Positions 1 to 13,540 of a stretch of 64,000 nucleotides of DNA are shown here, in pieces. A model generated the notes under the pieces. It was not told the DNA's origin. It ran no database searches and was given only the letters and a program-made list of their open reading frames with translations. Numbering within the stretch: the first letter of the stretch is position 1; each line of letters opens with the position of its first letter. The position numbers and the translations under genes were made by a program. Source of the DNA: Brachionus rotundiformis (lineage: Eukaryota; Rotifera; Eurotatoria; Ploima; Brachionidae); contig JAESIW010000138.1 of NCBI GenBank assembly GCA_016802295.1, positions 691,904 to 755,903 of the forward strand, given 5' to 3'.

Positions 1-546
1 CTTCTGGACAGTCGCTATCGCTTTTAGAAGACTTTTATTTTTTATCTGTATAAAAGATACTTTAATTTAAATTGTATATTATACCAAGGTCTACCATTTT
101 TATGACCAAATATTAATCTGACTTAACAATTACAATTAATTTAAATTTTTTTGTCAACTAAATAAAAAACATACCAGTAAGTTACTTAATGATTTAAGTA
201 TTTAAAAAAATTAATGAAATAATTATTTTGAATACCTTTAAAATCCTTTTCACCATGTGTTCCAAAAAAAACAAGAGAAGAACGCTTCTGGACAGTCACT
301 GCCTATTTTTTAAAAGACTCAATTTGACTTTTATTTCTTATCTGTATAAAAGGTGGTTTGATTTAAATTGTAAATTATACCAAGATCTACCACTTTTTAT
401 GACCAAAAATTAATCTGACTTAACAATTACAAAATATTAACAATAATTTTACTTTATAAAAAAATAAAAGCAAAAATTATTAAAAATTTTTCTGTCAACT
501 AAATAAAAAACATACCAGGAAGTTGTTTATTGATTAAAGTATTTAA
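1..546. repeat. Diverged tandem duplication at left edge
   Basis: About 207 bp at 1-207 is repeated in diverged form at 285-546. Both copies begin with cttctggacagtc, share tctgtataaaag, attataccaag, ttaatctgacttaacaattac and gtcaactaaataaaaaacat, and end in agtattta. The second copy carries an AT-rich insertion of about 50 bp in its middle. No coding sequence is apparent. The unit may continue to the left of the window, so copy number is unknown. Confidence 0.75.
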
Positions 547-2650
547 CAAGCGGAAAGTTAAATTTTAAACTTTGTACAATTGTCATGAGCGCGGTTAAGA
601 TAAAAATAAAAAATAAAAGTAAAATAAGTTTATTAAAATTCCTATTTTTTTTCTACTAAATTCCAACCTGATGTCTGTCAATGATAGAGCTAAACAACAA
701 ACTTTGTCATACTCCAAAAATCAAATATCCTAAGCATGGCATATTGGCATGGCATGGCATGTTGAAAAAATCTCAACCAAAAAATAAAAAATAGAATAAA
801 AGAAAAAAAATACACCTATGGTCATTTGGTTTTTATCCAAAATATTTAAACACAATATCGATTGACCGATGCTTTATTTTACTTTATACTTAGCTTAAAA
901 ACAAAATGCTTATTTAATTTCTTACTAATTGTTCGAAAGCTAAAAATACCAAAACCAAATAATTGATTTTTGTGTGTAGAACATGAGTAAATGAGAAATA
1001 AATCGATTTAATATTTGTAATTAAAGGCTTAATCGGGGAGTAGGTATACCTACAATCTAGATCTATCTACCTAACAGCCAACTGAATTTTTATTTTTTTT
1101 CAATTTACTAAACTAATAAATATTTTTATTAATCGATTCTTTAAAAAGCTCATATTTTCTACGAAAATTTTCCATTGGCTACGACTAGTTCAAATAATTT
1201 AATCAGTACATTTTGCCAAAATCATGTAGTTTACCTCACAGTGTTTACCTATGTAGATATTTAACTACTTTAAGAAATAAAAAGATATCTTTCCTCTTGA
1301 ATGATTTTACCAAATATTTGTCCATTAGCCAAGTCAATTAGAATATTTGAACTAGGAAATGATTGTGTTGCGAAAGGTAGTTAATTTCTTTCCTTTACTA
1401 AACATTTTAAGAAAATTAAGAATAGTTCTGTTCCGTTTTAGACTTTATCTATAAATATTTATTTTCTTCTATTCGAATCAGTAAGTCACATAGAGATTGT
1501 TTGTCTTTTATTTTTACGTAAACTAGCTGGTTATCTAGCACAAAGTGAGTAGATATATGGGCAAATATTAAAATGGCCAGTGATATGTGAAAAGTGCCGG
1601 ATTAAGTGAATGGCAAACTTTTCACCAAAGTAACAATCTTGGCTTATTGGGCCGAGTTTGTCAAATTGGTGCGAAAGCAATAATAAAAAAATAAAATGAA
1701 TCTAAGTTTTTTTCTTAAATGTGAAGATTAGGGTTTCAATGACAAGATAACTTGCAAGTTTTTAGCTTTTTGAACTAACTTTGGTTACATAATTTTTTTA
1801 TTCTAATTTCTAAATTTATTAATTTAGAAGTGATTTAAAGCCAAGGATTTATCGAAAGTTTAGATTAATAATATCACAAAAATAAAATGGTCATACTTAA
1901 TTTTTAATAATTACATATTTAATCAATCTAATAATCCTTGAATTATAGTTTATAGATAAGAGTTTTTTTTTTGTTTTTTTTACAACTACTTTAAAAATTT
2001 CACAGATGATCAAAGTAAAAATTAAATCTCAATTAATTACCAAGTAGAGTTTTAGATAAGTTTGAATCTTTATGTTGTTATAGATCTAACAATTAAATAT
2101 TTAGATAATCAAAAAACTTAAATTTTTTTATTCTAATAAGTTACTTTTTATTATTTTTACTAATGTTTGTCTGTTTATTTTAGATTTAATTCAATAAAAA
2201 ATCTATTAATATGCTGTATTTTGATATCATGTATTAACAATAAATTTTAGATATTAATATATCTAAATTATTTGATAGTTGAATATTCTTATTCTATTTT
2301 AAATAATAAAAATTAATTAATTATTTTATAGCCTATTTAAAACAAAAAGTTTATTCAATATAGCATAATTAAGAACCTAAGAGTTTGCTGATGAAGAATC
2401 CAATTTCGATAGGAAAAATAATTTTGAGAATTTAAAAATTTAATTTGTCAAAGCTAGAATTTTAATTTTGAACTTCTATTTAAAAATTTATATATACTGT
2501 ATCATTTTAAAAATTAAATAAGTCTTTTTTTTAATATAAATGCTAGAACAATATTGTCAATTTCTAATTTATTTATAAAATTATAGTTATTAAGATATTA
2601 CAGCAGCAGTTGGAAATTTTATCAAAAAACTTTGTTTATTCTAAATTAAT
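547..2650. other. Gene-free AT-rich spacer
   Basis: I see no convincing coding exon. The stretch contains homopolymer runs and a short imperfect ggcat repeat near 735-763. It is intergenic as far as I can tell. Confidence 0.5.
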
Positions 2651-3500
2651 TTTATATTTTATATATGGTATGTACCGTGCCCTTCACAGATTTTGATCTA
2701 AGATTTATAATTTTCAATTTTAATTATCAAAAATTATCGACTATTGAAAAAATTTATAGATCATTTGATTGTGACATTTGGTTTAAAACTTATGATCAAA
2801 AAATATTCAATTTTTTGCCAAATTTTCAAAAGAATCAAAAAATCAAATTAATTATTGTTCTACAAAATTTTAAGCAAATTTTAAATTTGATATTACCACA
2901 TTAATAATCACTAAAATTTTTTAGTCAAATTCAAAATTTAACAACAATTAAAATAAAACTTGAATATTATAAATGAAAAATCATGCATAATGTTTGGTAA
3001 TGGTTTAACATGGTCTGCTCAGCATAAAAATATGTCTTTGCATTAAATTTTAAAATGGTTAAAATATTTTATATAATAATTTCTGAGCATGATAATTTAA
3101 TATTTGATCATAAACTTCAATTTGCCATCAAAGTGGACAAAATTTTAAAAATTTCATTTTTTGATAGTCCACTTCTCATTCATAATTACAACATACCTGA
3201 TCAAATTAATCTTTTTTATCTTTTACTCTGAGTGGAGCATAAGGCGTCCGCATTCTTTCCTATCCATACAAGTAATTTCTGGTCGTGTCCATGAGTTTCT
3301 GTCATGGAATCCGATTAAAGAATCGATGATCACAGTATGCTTTCAAGAGAGATATGTTTGTTATGCATTGACCAATATAGGTCCCTTTGAAAACAAGCTA
3401 ATCTTTTACAATGGACAAGATAAAGTAAAACAAAGGAAAAAGCTTTGAGCTAATAATAGATTGACACAGTTACGGAACCATTAAAAATAATGGAGCAAGA
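2651..3500 (+). other. Possible decayed coding sequence
   Basis: Several short open stretches follow each other here: 2665-2904 and 3161-3448, plus a frame through about 3050-3230. Codon-like composition is better than in the flanks, but frames switch with stops and no family is recognisable. It could be a relic gene, a fragment of a mobile element, or chance. I do not assign a product. Confidence 0.2.
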
Positions 3501-3655
3501 TTTGCCGATGTTTGCCTGGAAAAAGGCTCTGGTTATTAAAGGAATAATTTTTTTCATAATTCTTAAATTTTACTTTTATTTTTATAAAAAAAATCTGAAT
3601 CTTTTTAAAGAATGATTAAAAAACCAAAGCAATTATAAAAAATTGAAATTAATTT

Positions 3656-5067
3656 TTAAAAAAATTTAAAATTTGAATGTACAAAATCCTTTTTATCAAC
3701 AAGTTCAGTCGTAGCCGGACCAATATCAACAGTTATGTTGGTATATAAATATTCAGTATTTATTGATTTAATCTCATATTTCAAATCTCTAAGTGAACTA
3801 ATACCATCTTTCTTGTACCTTTTCCAATATTCTAATAATTCGAATCTTAAAATCAATAGATAATTAAAAGAATTTGTCACACTTTAAATTAAAATCTAGT
3901 AACCTATTGATCGCTTTTGAGCGCTTGTGATGTAGAATCATTTTGTATCGTCCGACCTGGCTAGTCGGACGCATAATTTCGTACCCATTGTCCAAAATTC
4001 TTTGGTAAATCAATTAAAATTTTTATTCGAATTATTTTAAATTAAGTTTTAACTATACTAAATGAAAAAAATAATTACCTCATGCTCATATCATCATCTT
4101 CAGCTCCCCATCCCCAGTACAAATTTGAGTATCCATTGGTTCTATTCAATTGTTCTAAACTAAGAGCAAGAACTCCGCCAACTAAGTTAAAATACATCAA
4201 ACTGAACTTAATTAGATAAAAATATTAACTAAAACAAATAAATTTTAATTACTTGTAGCGCAGTTCATCAATGGCAATACTCAAATGCCTAGGATGAATG
4301 TAGCACTCATAAATGTTTCTATCATTTTCAGGTATCAGGTCGACATCATGAAAGATAAAGCAATCAAAATTGTCCATCTTTAGAGCTTCCATTACAGCTA
4401 TGTTCATTATGCGCCCTTTGTTAAAAATATCATCCCCATACTTAATTAAATAATTTAATTTTTAATTTACTGATAACAAATTTACAAATACTTGTTCGAT
4501 CAGAAAAATCTTGTAATACCTGGATTGTCTTTGAAGCATTGGATGTAAATATTTCAAAAGAAGAACCAAATTGGTAAGTCTATTTCTATAAGGAATTATG
4601 ATTGCCAATTTTTCTCTTGGAATACAAGATTTAGGTTTAAATGAACCATCTTGTAATTAAAACAAAATTTTAGAACTAAATTAACCAACTTAAATTAAAA
4701 CTTTACCATCTTCTAAATTAGCTATTTGGTTTTTTAAATCGGAAAGCGATGGAATGACTGACAAATCGATATCAAATAAACCAACTAAATATATTTTTCT
4801 GCTATTTAAATTTTTAATATTATAAAAATAAGCTAGCTTACCTAATTGATTTGGATACAAAGGACAAATATTGTCTTGATTATTTATCATTTGACTAGCA
4901 TTTTTCTTATAAAAAGTCTGTGTTTCATCAGTCAAGTCAAATTGATTAGCAACTTGTTCAGAACGACTTTGCAAAACACTTATAATGAGTACTGTAATCA
5001 AAGATAAGATTGTGAATTTAGCGATTTCTTTAATTATTAGATATTTTATTCTGGTTTTTCGAACCAT
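3656..5067 (-). CDS. Beta-1,4-galactosyltransferase family protein (B4GALT1-6 type)
   Basis: Golgi type II membrane glycosyltransferase that would transfer galactose (or GalNAc) from UDP-sugar in beta-1,4 linkage to GlcNAc-type acceptors. Six exons with closing phase: 5067-4707, 4649-4492, 4440-4253, 4201-4079, 3999-3904, 3845-3656; 371 residues. A short cytoplasmic tail is followed by a membrane anchor (about residues 12-32) and a stem. Family motifs appear in order: IIIPYRNR, then the metal-binding DVD at about 205-207 within FHDVDLIPEND, then GGVLALS, then YWGWGAEDDD (usual form GWGGEDDD, so Gly to Ala), then YKMILHH with the Met and His expected to bind metal, and a C-terminal NITVDI. DVDLIPxND favours the B4GALT1-6 group over B4GALT7. 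The paralogue and acceptor cannot be fixed from sequence. Confidence 0.9.
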
Positions 5068-5456
5068 TTTTAATACCTTTTTTTTTTACAATAATAATGA
5101 TTTTTATTTATTGCTATACAAAATATTTAGGCATAAATTATTTCGTCTAAATTAATTGAAAATTTTTAAAATCGAATAATTTTCAAATTAAGCTATTATT
5201 TATTAAAATTGTTTCTAAATTTGTCTTACCATTGTAATAAAATACTGTAAAAACTATTAAATGATAGCATAGCAAATAATTGATTATAAAGCTTGGTAAT
5301 TGTAGAAATTTAGATATTTTTCTTAGGAATTTTTTGAAATTTAGTGATTAAGACAAAAAAATTACATGGCAAGAATTCAGAATACCAAAAAATAATTTCA
5401 TATGTTAAATCATAAATTTTAGCTTTTAAAAAATTTCGAAGAATATTTTTTCAAAA

Positions 5457-6271
5457 ATGTTAAAAATTTCAAGCAATTTAAATAAAGTGAAGAATGTTTG
5501 TCCATTAATGAAAAGAAATGCTTCTCACAGGTAGTTAATGTTTAAAAAAGATATTTAAAGATAATTTTTTATTTTAAGTAAATTTCCAAATCCAACCGTG
5601 GTAATGTGTAATGACTCAAAGCATGTTTTGTGCTATCATCCTGAACCAGCTCATCCATATGAATACTCAAAAGTATTTTTAGAAAATAATTTTTTTCTTC
5701 TGAATTAATGTTTGATGATTTAGCAAAATAAATTAAAATTATTTTTACTTTTTTCTTAGAAAAATTTAAATTCAACTCTAATTAAAAAGTCTAGACATTC
5801 TTTCATTTAAATAACCAGTTATATGGTCGCTATTAGTGGTTTTTCTCCATTTTAAATTAATCATTACATTAATTCACAATTAAAATAGTCTTGTTTTTAA
5901 TAAAATATATTTGATTATAGCCTATTGAAAGAAAAATCGAGGTATATGATATTAATTTGATTTAAAATTCAATCATTTGTATTTTAAATTATTAAATTAA
6001 GAATAATGAAGTATTAAAAGAAGAGTATTCGAATCTTTATATAAAAAGATTTGATAGTAAACCAGCCGTGAATCCGCGTGATCACTGGGTAGATGCAATT
6101 CGTTTGGCAAAAACATTTAATGAGCATCCCATTATATTTAGAAGAGCGTAAAATCAAACATAATTAGTTAATTTAAATTTTAAATTTTTATATTTAAGAA
6201 ATCGCGAAGAAAGAATCAAAAAATATTTGGAAAAAGTCAATCCGATTAGGCCTAATAGACAGTCGATTTAA
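5457..6271 (+). CDS. Small putative mitochondrial protein, family not recognised
   Basis: Two 3' exons are well supported: 6002-6147 and 6199-6271, joined in phase and ending at a stop. They encode a basic, helical C-terminus (KRFDSKPAVNPRDHWVDA followed later by REERIKKYLEKVNP). The best 5' candidate is 5457-5530, a start codon opening a basic, Ser/Asn-rich leader (MLKISSNLNKVKNV) like a mitochondrial presequence, with a cacag|gtag donor. Connecting it in phase needs a 10-nt exon at 5932-5941, so the 5' model is weak. The product would be about 100 residues. Size and leader suggest a mitochondrial assembly or ribosomal subunit, but I cannot name one. Confidence 0.45.
5569..5775 (-). other. 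Open frame antisense inside an intron, doubtful
   Basis: A 68-codon frame lies opposite the first intron of the small mitochondrial-like gene. Its C-terminal half (DELVQDDSTKHALSHYTL) looks protein-like, while its N-terminal half is low complexity. It may be a real short exon or chance; no family is recognised. Confidence 0.15.
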
Positions 6272-9200
6272 ATAAAAAAATTATAATAGAAATTTGAATT
6301 TTAAAATAAAATATTTTAAATTGATGTGATTCTTTAAATTGCCAAAACTATAAATGTTGCATGAACTGACTTAATTAAAAAATTAAAAAGCTTTGAGCAT
6401 TTTATTCAAGAGGCAAAATTTAAAATATTTATAATTTTTTTATTTTTTCTTTATTCCTTTTATTAACATTTAAAAATTGAATAAATTATTAAGTAGCTAT
6501 TAATCATTTAAATCACTAAATGGTATTTTCTTTTAATTTTTAACTAGGTGTTTCTATTAAGATTTCAATAAAATTTCTTTAAAAAAATTATTATAATGTT
6601 ATTTTTGATTAAAAAATTGAAATAAATGCTTAAGATTTATATTTTATCTGATAAAAAGATGGTGGTAACTTCCTTTATTCGTTTTTTAAAATAATAATTT
6701 TGTCAATTAAAGGGATTTGCTAAGATTACATTTTTCTGATTCGTAGCGAATCTTGTAAAGTTCAAAAAAATATTTTTAGAAAAGGAGATGAATCCAGAAA
6801 GAATGACTTATTGTTAATTTTTAATGAAAAAAGATTTAAAAATAAAAATCTTAATTTAAGGAATTGGTCTGTGACTAGAATTTTTTAATTTTATTCATTT
6901 AAGTTAACTCAGGCATAACATAAATGACTAATTAAAACAAAGTATATAATTGAGAAAAAGAAATTCGAATAGTTTTATTTTGGTAAAAATTTGGAATGAC
7001 AAAAGCAAAAAAAAGCAATTAAGTGCATAAATCAATAGTTTTAGAAAACTTTTAAAATTTACCAATTGTAAAAATTAATTTCCGCGTTTGGTTTTAAAAA
7101 CAATAGAGAAAATTCTGATTTAGTAATGGTTTTTTTATATTAAAGTCATGCTAATTATTTTAAAGCGTATTTTTTAATACTTATTATTTTATTATTTGTT
7201 CAGATTTTAGAAAAAAAAATTTTCTGATAAATAAACAAAAACTTGAATTACTTTTATAAGAGTTCGTATTAATGATTTTACTTTCAAATGAAAAAAAAAC
7301 TTTTACAGATGCTAATTATTTTCAAGTCTTTATATTTTATTTTCTATATTTAAAAAAATGAACCATGTTCATCATTTGGACCTTAAGTTTAGAAAAAAAA
7401 TGCAATTTTTAATTTTTTACCAAGTAAATGCGTACTTTTTAACTAGTTAATAAATAATAGAATCAAGGTGTTATGTTCTAAGGCTATTATTGACTTTATT
7501 TAGAATTTAATATAAAAAAATAATCTTGGGAACGCTGGTACATGAATAGCTTGATACCAACAGCATGAAATATATTTTAAAATTAATTTAAAAAGAAAAA
7601 CATTAAAACAAAACTTGTGTTTTCAATCTCCAAGGATAAAGAATCGATTTTATATTCAACTCAATATTTGTTTTTGAATAGTAAATTAATAAAAAAAAAA
7701 GTTGACTTGGCATAAAACAAGTATCAAATTTTTTTCTTGGGATTATAATAGATTTTATTTGAAAAGAAATTTAAATTTTTTATTTTTTTTTTAAATTGAA
7801 ATAAATTTTTGATCATATAGTACGCTCCCAATTATAGTTTTTCTTTTACCATATTTTTTTTTCTCTCACCTTGTAGAAAGATAAAATACAAGTGAAAGTA
7901 TTTGTTGTAATTTTATAGGTAGGTTTGAGATGATAAAATAATAGTGTTTACATATGACGCAAGAATTTTGTGTTCGCTTTAGAAAAAAAAGTTTATTTTT
8001 AAAAATTTTAATTTCCTATAGGCTTGGAACGATTCTTATATATTTTATGATAATAAGAATCGAAATCGATTTTAAGGCTAATGTTCCCAGAGAACATCAG
8101 AAAAAATAGGAATAAAAATTTTTTAATTATGAATATTTTTCAAATCTAATTTATCCGTTTTAGTGTGTAGGTGTCATAATTTAATATGTTCATCAATCCT
8201 TAAACAAAATTCATTTTGTCTCAAAAATAAAAAATATATTTTTTAAGTATATACGTCAAAATATTGGCACACAAGTTTAATAAATAGTTTTTTTTTGCTT
8301 GTTTCTCTTACGTCTTACATTTACCTTAGAGATTTAGGTGACAAAAATCGAATCCAATTGCTGACTTTGTTACCAACATTAATTTTTTAAAATAGACTTA
8401 TTTACAAGACCGTATGAACAAGTTGAATAAAAATAATTTTTGCCCAAGGTGCCAATTAATTGGTAATTGCTTAGGCAAGTATTTGATCGGTGTAAATAGA
8501 GATATTTAATTGGGTTCTCAAGTCTAGATTTAATTAAAGTTTTAATTTCATAATTTATGTCCAAATTGACCACAAGATCATAAATAATATTTCAATAAAA
8601 AATATTTAGTTATTTTTAACTATTGGTGCTAATGACAAAGTTCCTTTTTTTTCTTGATTGTACAATTAACAATATTTAAAAAATATTTCTATAACAACAA
8701 AAAAATAAACTTCTCTTATTTTTTTTTTATTTTAGCCTTTAAGACAATACACGATTATGTGTATTAATGCTATAAACTTTGTAATCTAATTGCTAATAGA
8801 AAAAATTGTATTAAATTTCACTTTTATCTTTCAATATTTGCCAATAAAAAACAATATCAATTTTTTTTTCATTTTCAAATTATGATTTTTAGATTTTCTC
8901 GAAAATATCACGTGAAAAAATTCTTTATAGAAAAGAATTGTGTGAACCAAATGACTTTTTTTTCTTAAATTTATTAGCCTGCAGCTTAATTAATCAGAGG
9001 AAATAATAGTTAGAAAGAAACAATAGCTAAACAATGGGCACTTAGATATTTTATATGCTAAATTAAAAAAAAAGCTTTTTAATGAAAAGAAGGAAGCCGT
9101 CTTTTCTTCAAATTTTTTGTCTCATTATTTTTAAATTTCATTTTTTTTTATATTTTATAATAATTTGTTAATTCCAATAGGGTAATAATTTAAGCTCACG

Positions 9201-9589
9201 GACAGTCTTTGATATCAGTAAGAGCCTTTTTTTAAACAGGTAAATATCAATTATTGCTACTTACAGAGCGACAATAATTTTATAAATCATGATTTAATTA
9301 AATAGTAATTATGAAAAATTATATAATTTTATGCTAGTTTTAAAATCATTTTTTTTCTAAATTGAACCACCTTGAAAGAATTGAGTCAATCTAAAATATT
9401 TAAATGAGAAATAGCACAGAACAACAATCATGTATTATGATATAATATTAGGTTTCAGTTTTTATATTTTTTTGCTATTGTTAAAGCTATGAAATTATTA
9501 TTAAATTAAAACGTGTGTTTTAATTTACTGAAGGTATAGGAACATACTTTTAAAATTTTTATTAAAAAAAGGGGAGAGAAAAGAAAACA
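6272..9589. other. Long gene-free AT-rich stretch
   Basis: More than 3 kb with no convincing coding exon on either strand. A 64-codon frame at 8379-8573 (minus) has no recognisable features. Homopolymer A/T runs dominate. No tRNA or rRNA is evident. Confidence 0.5.
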
Positions 9590-10240
9590 TTAAGGCTTAG
9601 TTGACGGCCAGTGAGCTTGACCGATCTTCCGATTGTCCGGATAAACCTTAGAGTTCGATACAGAATAGCTCTTTATTTGGATTAATTGGAGCATAGTGTG
9701 TTCGCATACAGAGCATTGGTTCAAATTAACTTAGCTAATAAGACAAATCCATGACTGCAAGGCATTCATGTAAGATTATCATGTCTAAGTTAGGAATAAA
9801 AATCTAGAAAAATAATTTAAAATATTCACTTTGAATTTATCTAGTTGAAATATTTGCGATAAGAGAGGATATTAGCTCAAGTACACCAAAGACTTACGTG
9901 TTCAGAATCAAAGTTCTAATTGGAGAGATTGGTTAATGAATGAAGATAAATGTATTAGATTATGTTGGCATACGCTTTAAATTATGACTTGCACGAGCAA
10001 TTACTGAACAAGAGCCTTGACTAGTAAATGCATTTGAATCCAAGCTAATAGTTTCAAGTGGTGTACATAGCATGCAATTATTAAATAATTATAATTTTAA
10101 AATTATTTTATATACATAGGGAATGAGTTTATTTAATTAAGATAATACTGCTGCTGATGCTCGAGGACAGATGTATTTATGAGAAAATGTTCTGTTGCAC
10201 TGGCCACAGTGTCCATTAATTGGCTTTGTAGAATAAAAGC
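9590..10240. other. Non-coding island of higher complexity
   Basis: This 650-bp stretch has visibly more G and C and fewer homopolymers than its flanks, but no open frame of useful length and no splice-consistent exons. It contains tRNA-box-like words (tagctcaagt near 9872, ggttcaaat near 9718) that do not fold into a tRNA by eye. Candidates are an untranslated exon, a non-coding RNA or an old repeat. Confidence 0.25.
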
Positions 10241-11473
10241 CTCGTAGATTAATTTATTTTTTTTATTCAAAATTTAAATAAAGAAAAAAAACAAAAAAAA
10301 AGGGTCATTTAAATTTAAATTTGTTCAATTTTAGATTAGATAAAGCAAATATTTGCTTTAAGAAATAATTTAAATTTGTGTAACAATAAATCTGATCCAT
10401 AGTATAATCAACCAAGTACAACTTATGAATATTTGAAAAAGATTGTCTTAAATCAACAGTTGAATAATGCCCGGTTTTGCTGATTTTGAAGATTTGGACG
10501 TAAGTTATTTTGGCTTTAAATTTGCCGGGCTTCATGCCGCTCGGCCAAATATTTGCTAAGGTCAATTAGCTTAGAATATCTTTACGGGCATTTAAATGAG
10601 TACAGTCAAAACTCACAAATGTTTGTAAATATCCCGCCAATTTCCATTTTTCACGTTCCAAATTAGATTTGCAAATTATTTTTTTTTCATTAGATGGAAA
10701 AAAATTTAATTACTTTTTGTATTTTTAAATTAAATTTGTTTAATAATTTGAGAACGTTTAGACTGGCTCACATAAACACACACACACACACTCATTGATA
10801 GTTTAGAGTATATAAATTTTTTTTATCAACCTTTTGAAATATCATCCAATCGTCAGGGGTCTTGGTTTATTTGTCTAAAAACGGAATACTAATCGAGCAT
10901 CAAGTATAAGATAAGATAAGATAAATGATTGATTTCTCATTTGTTCAAAGAAAATAAAATGAGAAAAAAAAATAAAAAAAAAAATGAAAAAAAAAACTAG
11001 AACGGAATTTTTATTATAGATCATTTCGCTAGTCAACAAAAAATTTACTAATATTTAAGGCCGAGGTTAATCTTTGAATAAACAAAAAATTTTATTTTAT
11101 ATAGTAAAATATTTAGTTTTAGTCTAAATTTCCGTATTTGCCTTGGACAAACACAAATGACCATATCTCATTCGAATATCCCATGCACATTTTTCTTCTC
11201 TTTTACCTCTTGCTTAGAGCCAAGCAAGAAAAAATAAACCGTATCAGCTAAAATTAGTTTTAAACGACCCGGTTTAATATAAAAGATAATTTTCATTATA
11301 GACCATAATCACTTGTTTAATACACTTGGTCATAAACCTAAATTTTTCTTATCTCTCTCTCTCTTTCATTCTTTCTCTCTGTCTACTCGCTCACTATTAA
11401 TAAAATAATAATAATAATCAACTAAGCTCATTTTTAAATTAATATTTTTCAAAAATTTAAGTTTAAACCATAC
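10241..11473. promoter_or_regulatory. Upstream region of the bZIP gene with simple repeats
   Basis: The 1.2 kb before the CREB3-like start holds a (CA)n run near 10775-10791, a tandem GATAA array near 10907-10925 and a CT-rich tract at about 11351-11393, 80 bp before the start codon. An 86-codon frame at 10305-10565 (minus) has no recognisable domain. A promoter role is inferred from position only. Confidence 0.3.
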
Positions 11474-13484
11474 ATGGACCCGTCAGCTTTGATAGATACA
11501 TTGTCGCCAAACGACATGGACATGTGGAATGGCTACAATTTTTTCACAGACGAAAACCTAAATCCCACAATCAAAGACGACATTAAGGAAGAAAATTTGG
11601 ACATGGACTGCTGTTTTTCTTCCATATGTCCGAATGACTTGATAAATAGCCTAGAGGTCAACCTAAAGACTAACTTTCAGGATGAAAATTTTGACTACAA
11701 TTCATCCTCATCGGTATCGCCTGACACCCATGTGGACTCTTTTGATTTTGTTCCCAGTATTCTGCAAGAACAAACACCTTTGCCGAGCTCTAATTTGCTT
11801 AGTGTCGGCCTAGAGAACGAAACAGTCAGGTACGATCTAGATTCGGTGTCTTCTTCGCCTAGTTCAGTGTCCAGTTCGACTATGGCATCGCCATCGCAAA
11901 GCCAAAAACCCGGTCAAATCTATCAAATTCAGCATGTTCAAAGTTCGGCTAAAACGACCAGTGTAGTTGCCATGGAAACAAGCAAGATAAAAAACACAGT
12001 ACTGCCGCCAAGTCCGCCGTGTTCGTTCGGCTCGGACAGCGAAAGCAATCAATCATGTCAATCGGTGTCCAAGAATCAAGCGCACAGTATGGCCAATGTG
12101 TCCAAGATAAAGAATTCTGCCAAGAATACAATTCTGAAGCAAGCTAAAAGTCAATCTTTTCAGCCAAAATTATCCAATAAGTGCAAATCAACTTCAACAA
12201 ATTCCAAATCTAGTCTGACCAATTTGGATGATGATTGTTGGCCATTTTTTGTCAGCTTAAGCGTAATTTTTTTTTAATTTTATTCAAATTTTATCTTTAA
12301 TAAAGTGAAAAAAAAGCAAAAAAAGATAAAAAAATTAAACTAAAAAATAATTATTTAATAATTAAATTTAATTTTATATTAATTAGAAATTGCCTTCGTC
12401 CGGTCCTATAATGCTGACTGAAGAAGAAAAGCGCACTCTTGTACAAGAGGGACATCAAGTGCCTACACAATTGCCTTTGACCAAGTCCGAGGAAAAGATA
12501 CTTAAGAAAATTAGACGCAAAATAAAGAACAAAATATCGGCTCAAGAGAGTAGACGCAAAAAAAAAGAATACGTCGACTCGCTTGAGCGCAAAATGGAAA
12601 ACTACATTAACGAAAACCAAGAGCTTAAGAAACGACTTGAAGACTTGGAACTTAATAACAAAAATTTGCTCCTACAATTGGAAAAAATGAAAAGTTCATT
12701 AACCAGTCAAGAAAATTGCCAACCTCTTCAAACATTCAATCAGACAATAACTGAAATAAACCAATCTCAGACAAATTCCAACCAATTTGGAACATTAATA
12801 CTTGTTTTGGTCCTGTTTTTCACGGTTGTATTTGGCATTTGGTCGCCAATAATAGCCAAAGACAAGCTGGCAAATTCGGCCGCATGTTCGACTGGTCTAA
12901 GTCGATCTCAATCAACTGCCACTTCATCAGTGGCCGTAGTTGCTGTAGCCACAGCTGCCGCGGCTGCTACTGCATCGGCTAAAGGCGACAATCAAGCCGA
13001 AGAGACAACAAAACAATCAATTAGACAAATTGTTTATGATGAAGCTGTGCCTAATTTGAAGAGAAAATCGCCTGACGACGAGGACTCGGGCGAGTTGAGC
13101 TCTCAAGCTGGCTCTAATAGCTCAATTGTGCGCAGCAAAACGGGCACCACGGTCGAACTGACCAAGGTAAGACCGTTCATAGGCAAGATACCCAGTATAA
13201 CCAAAAATCCTGGCATGATTTCCAAAACTTCAATTCAGACAAATCAAACAACAGCTCAAAGCGATTACTTTGTGGTAAATCAGGCCAATGAGGACGGACA
13301 AGTGATCATACTTAATCTGGGCAATAACAACCAGAATTCGGACATACCAAAGCACATGAATAACATTCGAGTGATTAACTCGGCCCCAAATGCGGCCAAA
13401 ATGCCGACCAGATTTCGGGTCATAAACAGTAACCCAAGTTACAATTCTGTTAATCAAGCCGTAATAAAACTAACCTCTTCTTAG
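11474..13484 (+). CDS. CREB3-like membrane-anchored bZIP transcription factor
   Basis: ER-tethered bZIP factor of the CREB3/CREB3L class, released by Golgi proteolysis to activate secretory-pathway or stress genes. Two exons, 11474-12262 and 12387-13484 (phase 0), give 628 residues. The N-terminus is acidic and Ser/Asp-rich, as in an activation domain. The family lead-in LTEEEKRTLVQEG and LPLTKSEE precedes the basic region KIRRKIKNKISAQESRRKKK at about 304-323. The leucine zipper follows to about 370, then one transmembrane segment at about 399-420. The lumenal part starts with a Ser/Ala/Val-rich low-complexity tract. RQIV at about 476-479 loosely fits a site-1-protease site, but its distance from the membrane makes this uncertain. 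Which CREB3 paralogue it represents cannot be told here. Confidence 0.9.
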
Positions 13485-13540
13485 ACTGATAAAATTTTTA
13501 TTACATAATAATCTTTTCTCTTTTTTTTTTCTGGTATCTT

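Noticed and set aside
9700..9900. Possible tRNA gene from A-box/B-box-like words
   Set aside because: The words are too far apart or mispaired, and no cloverleaf with acceptor and anticodon stems can be drawn.
10305..10565. 86-codon minus-strand frame upstream of the bZIP gene
   Set aside because: No recognisable domain or exon partners; could not be supported as a gene.
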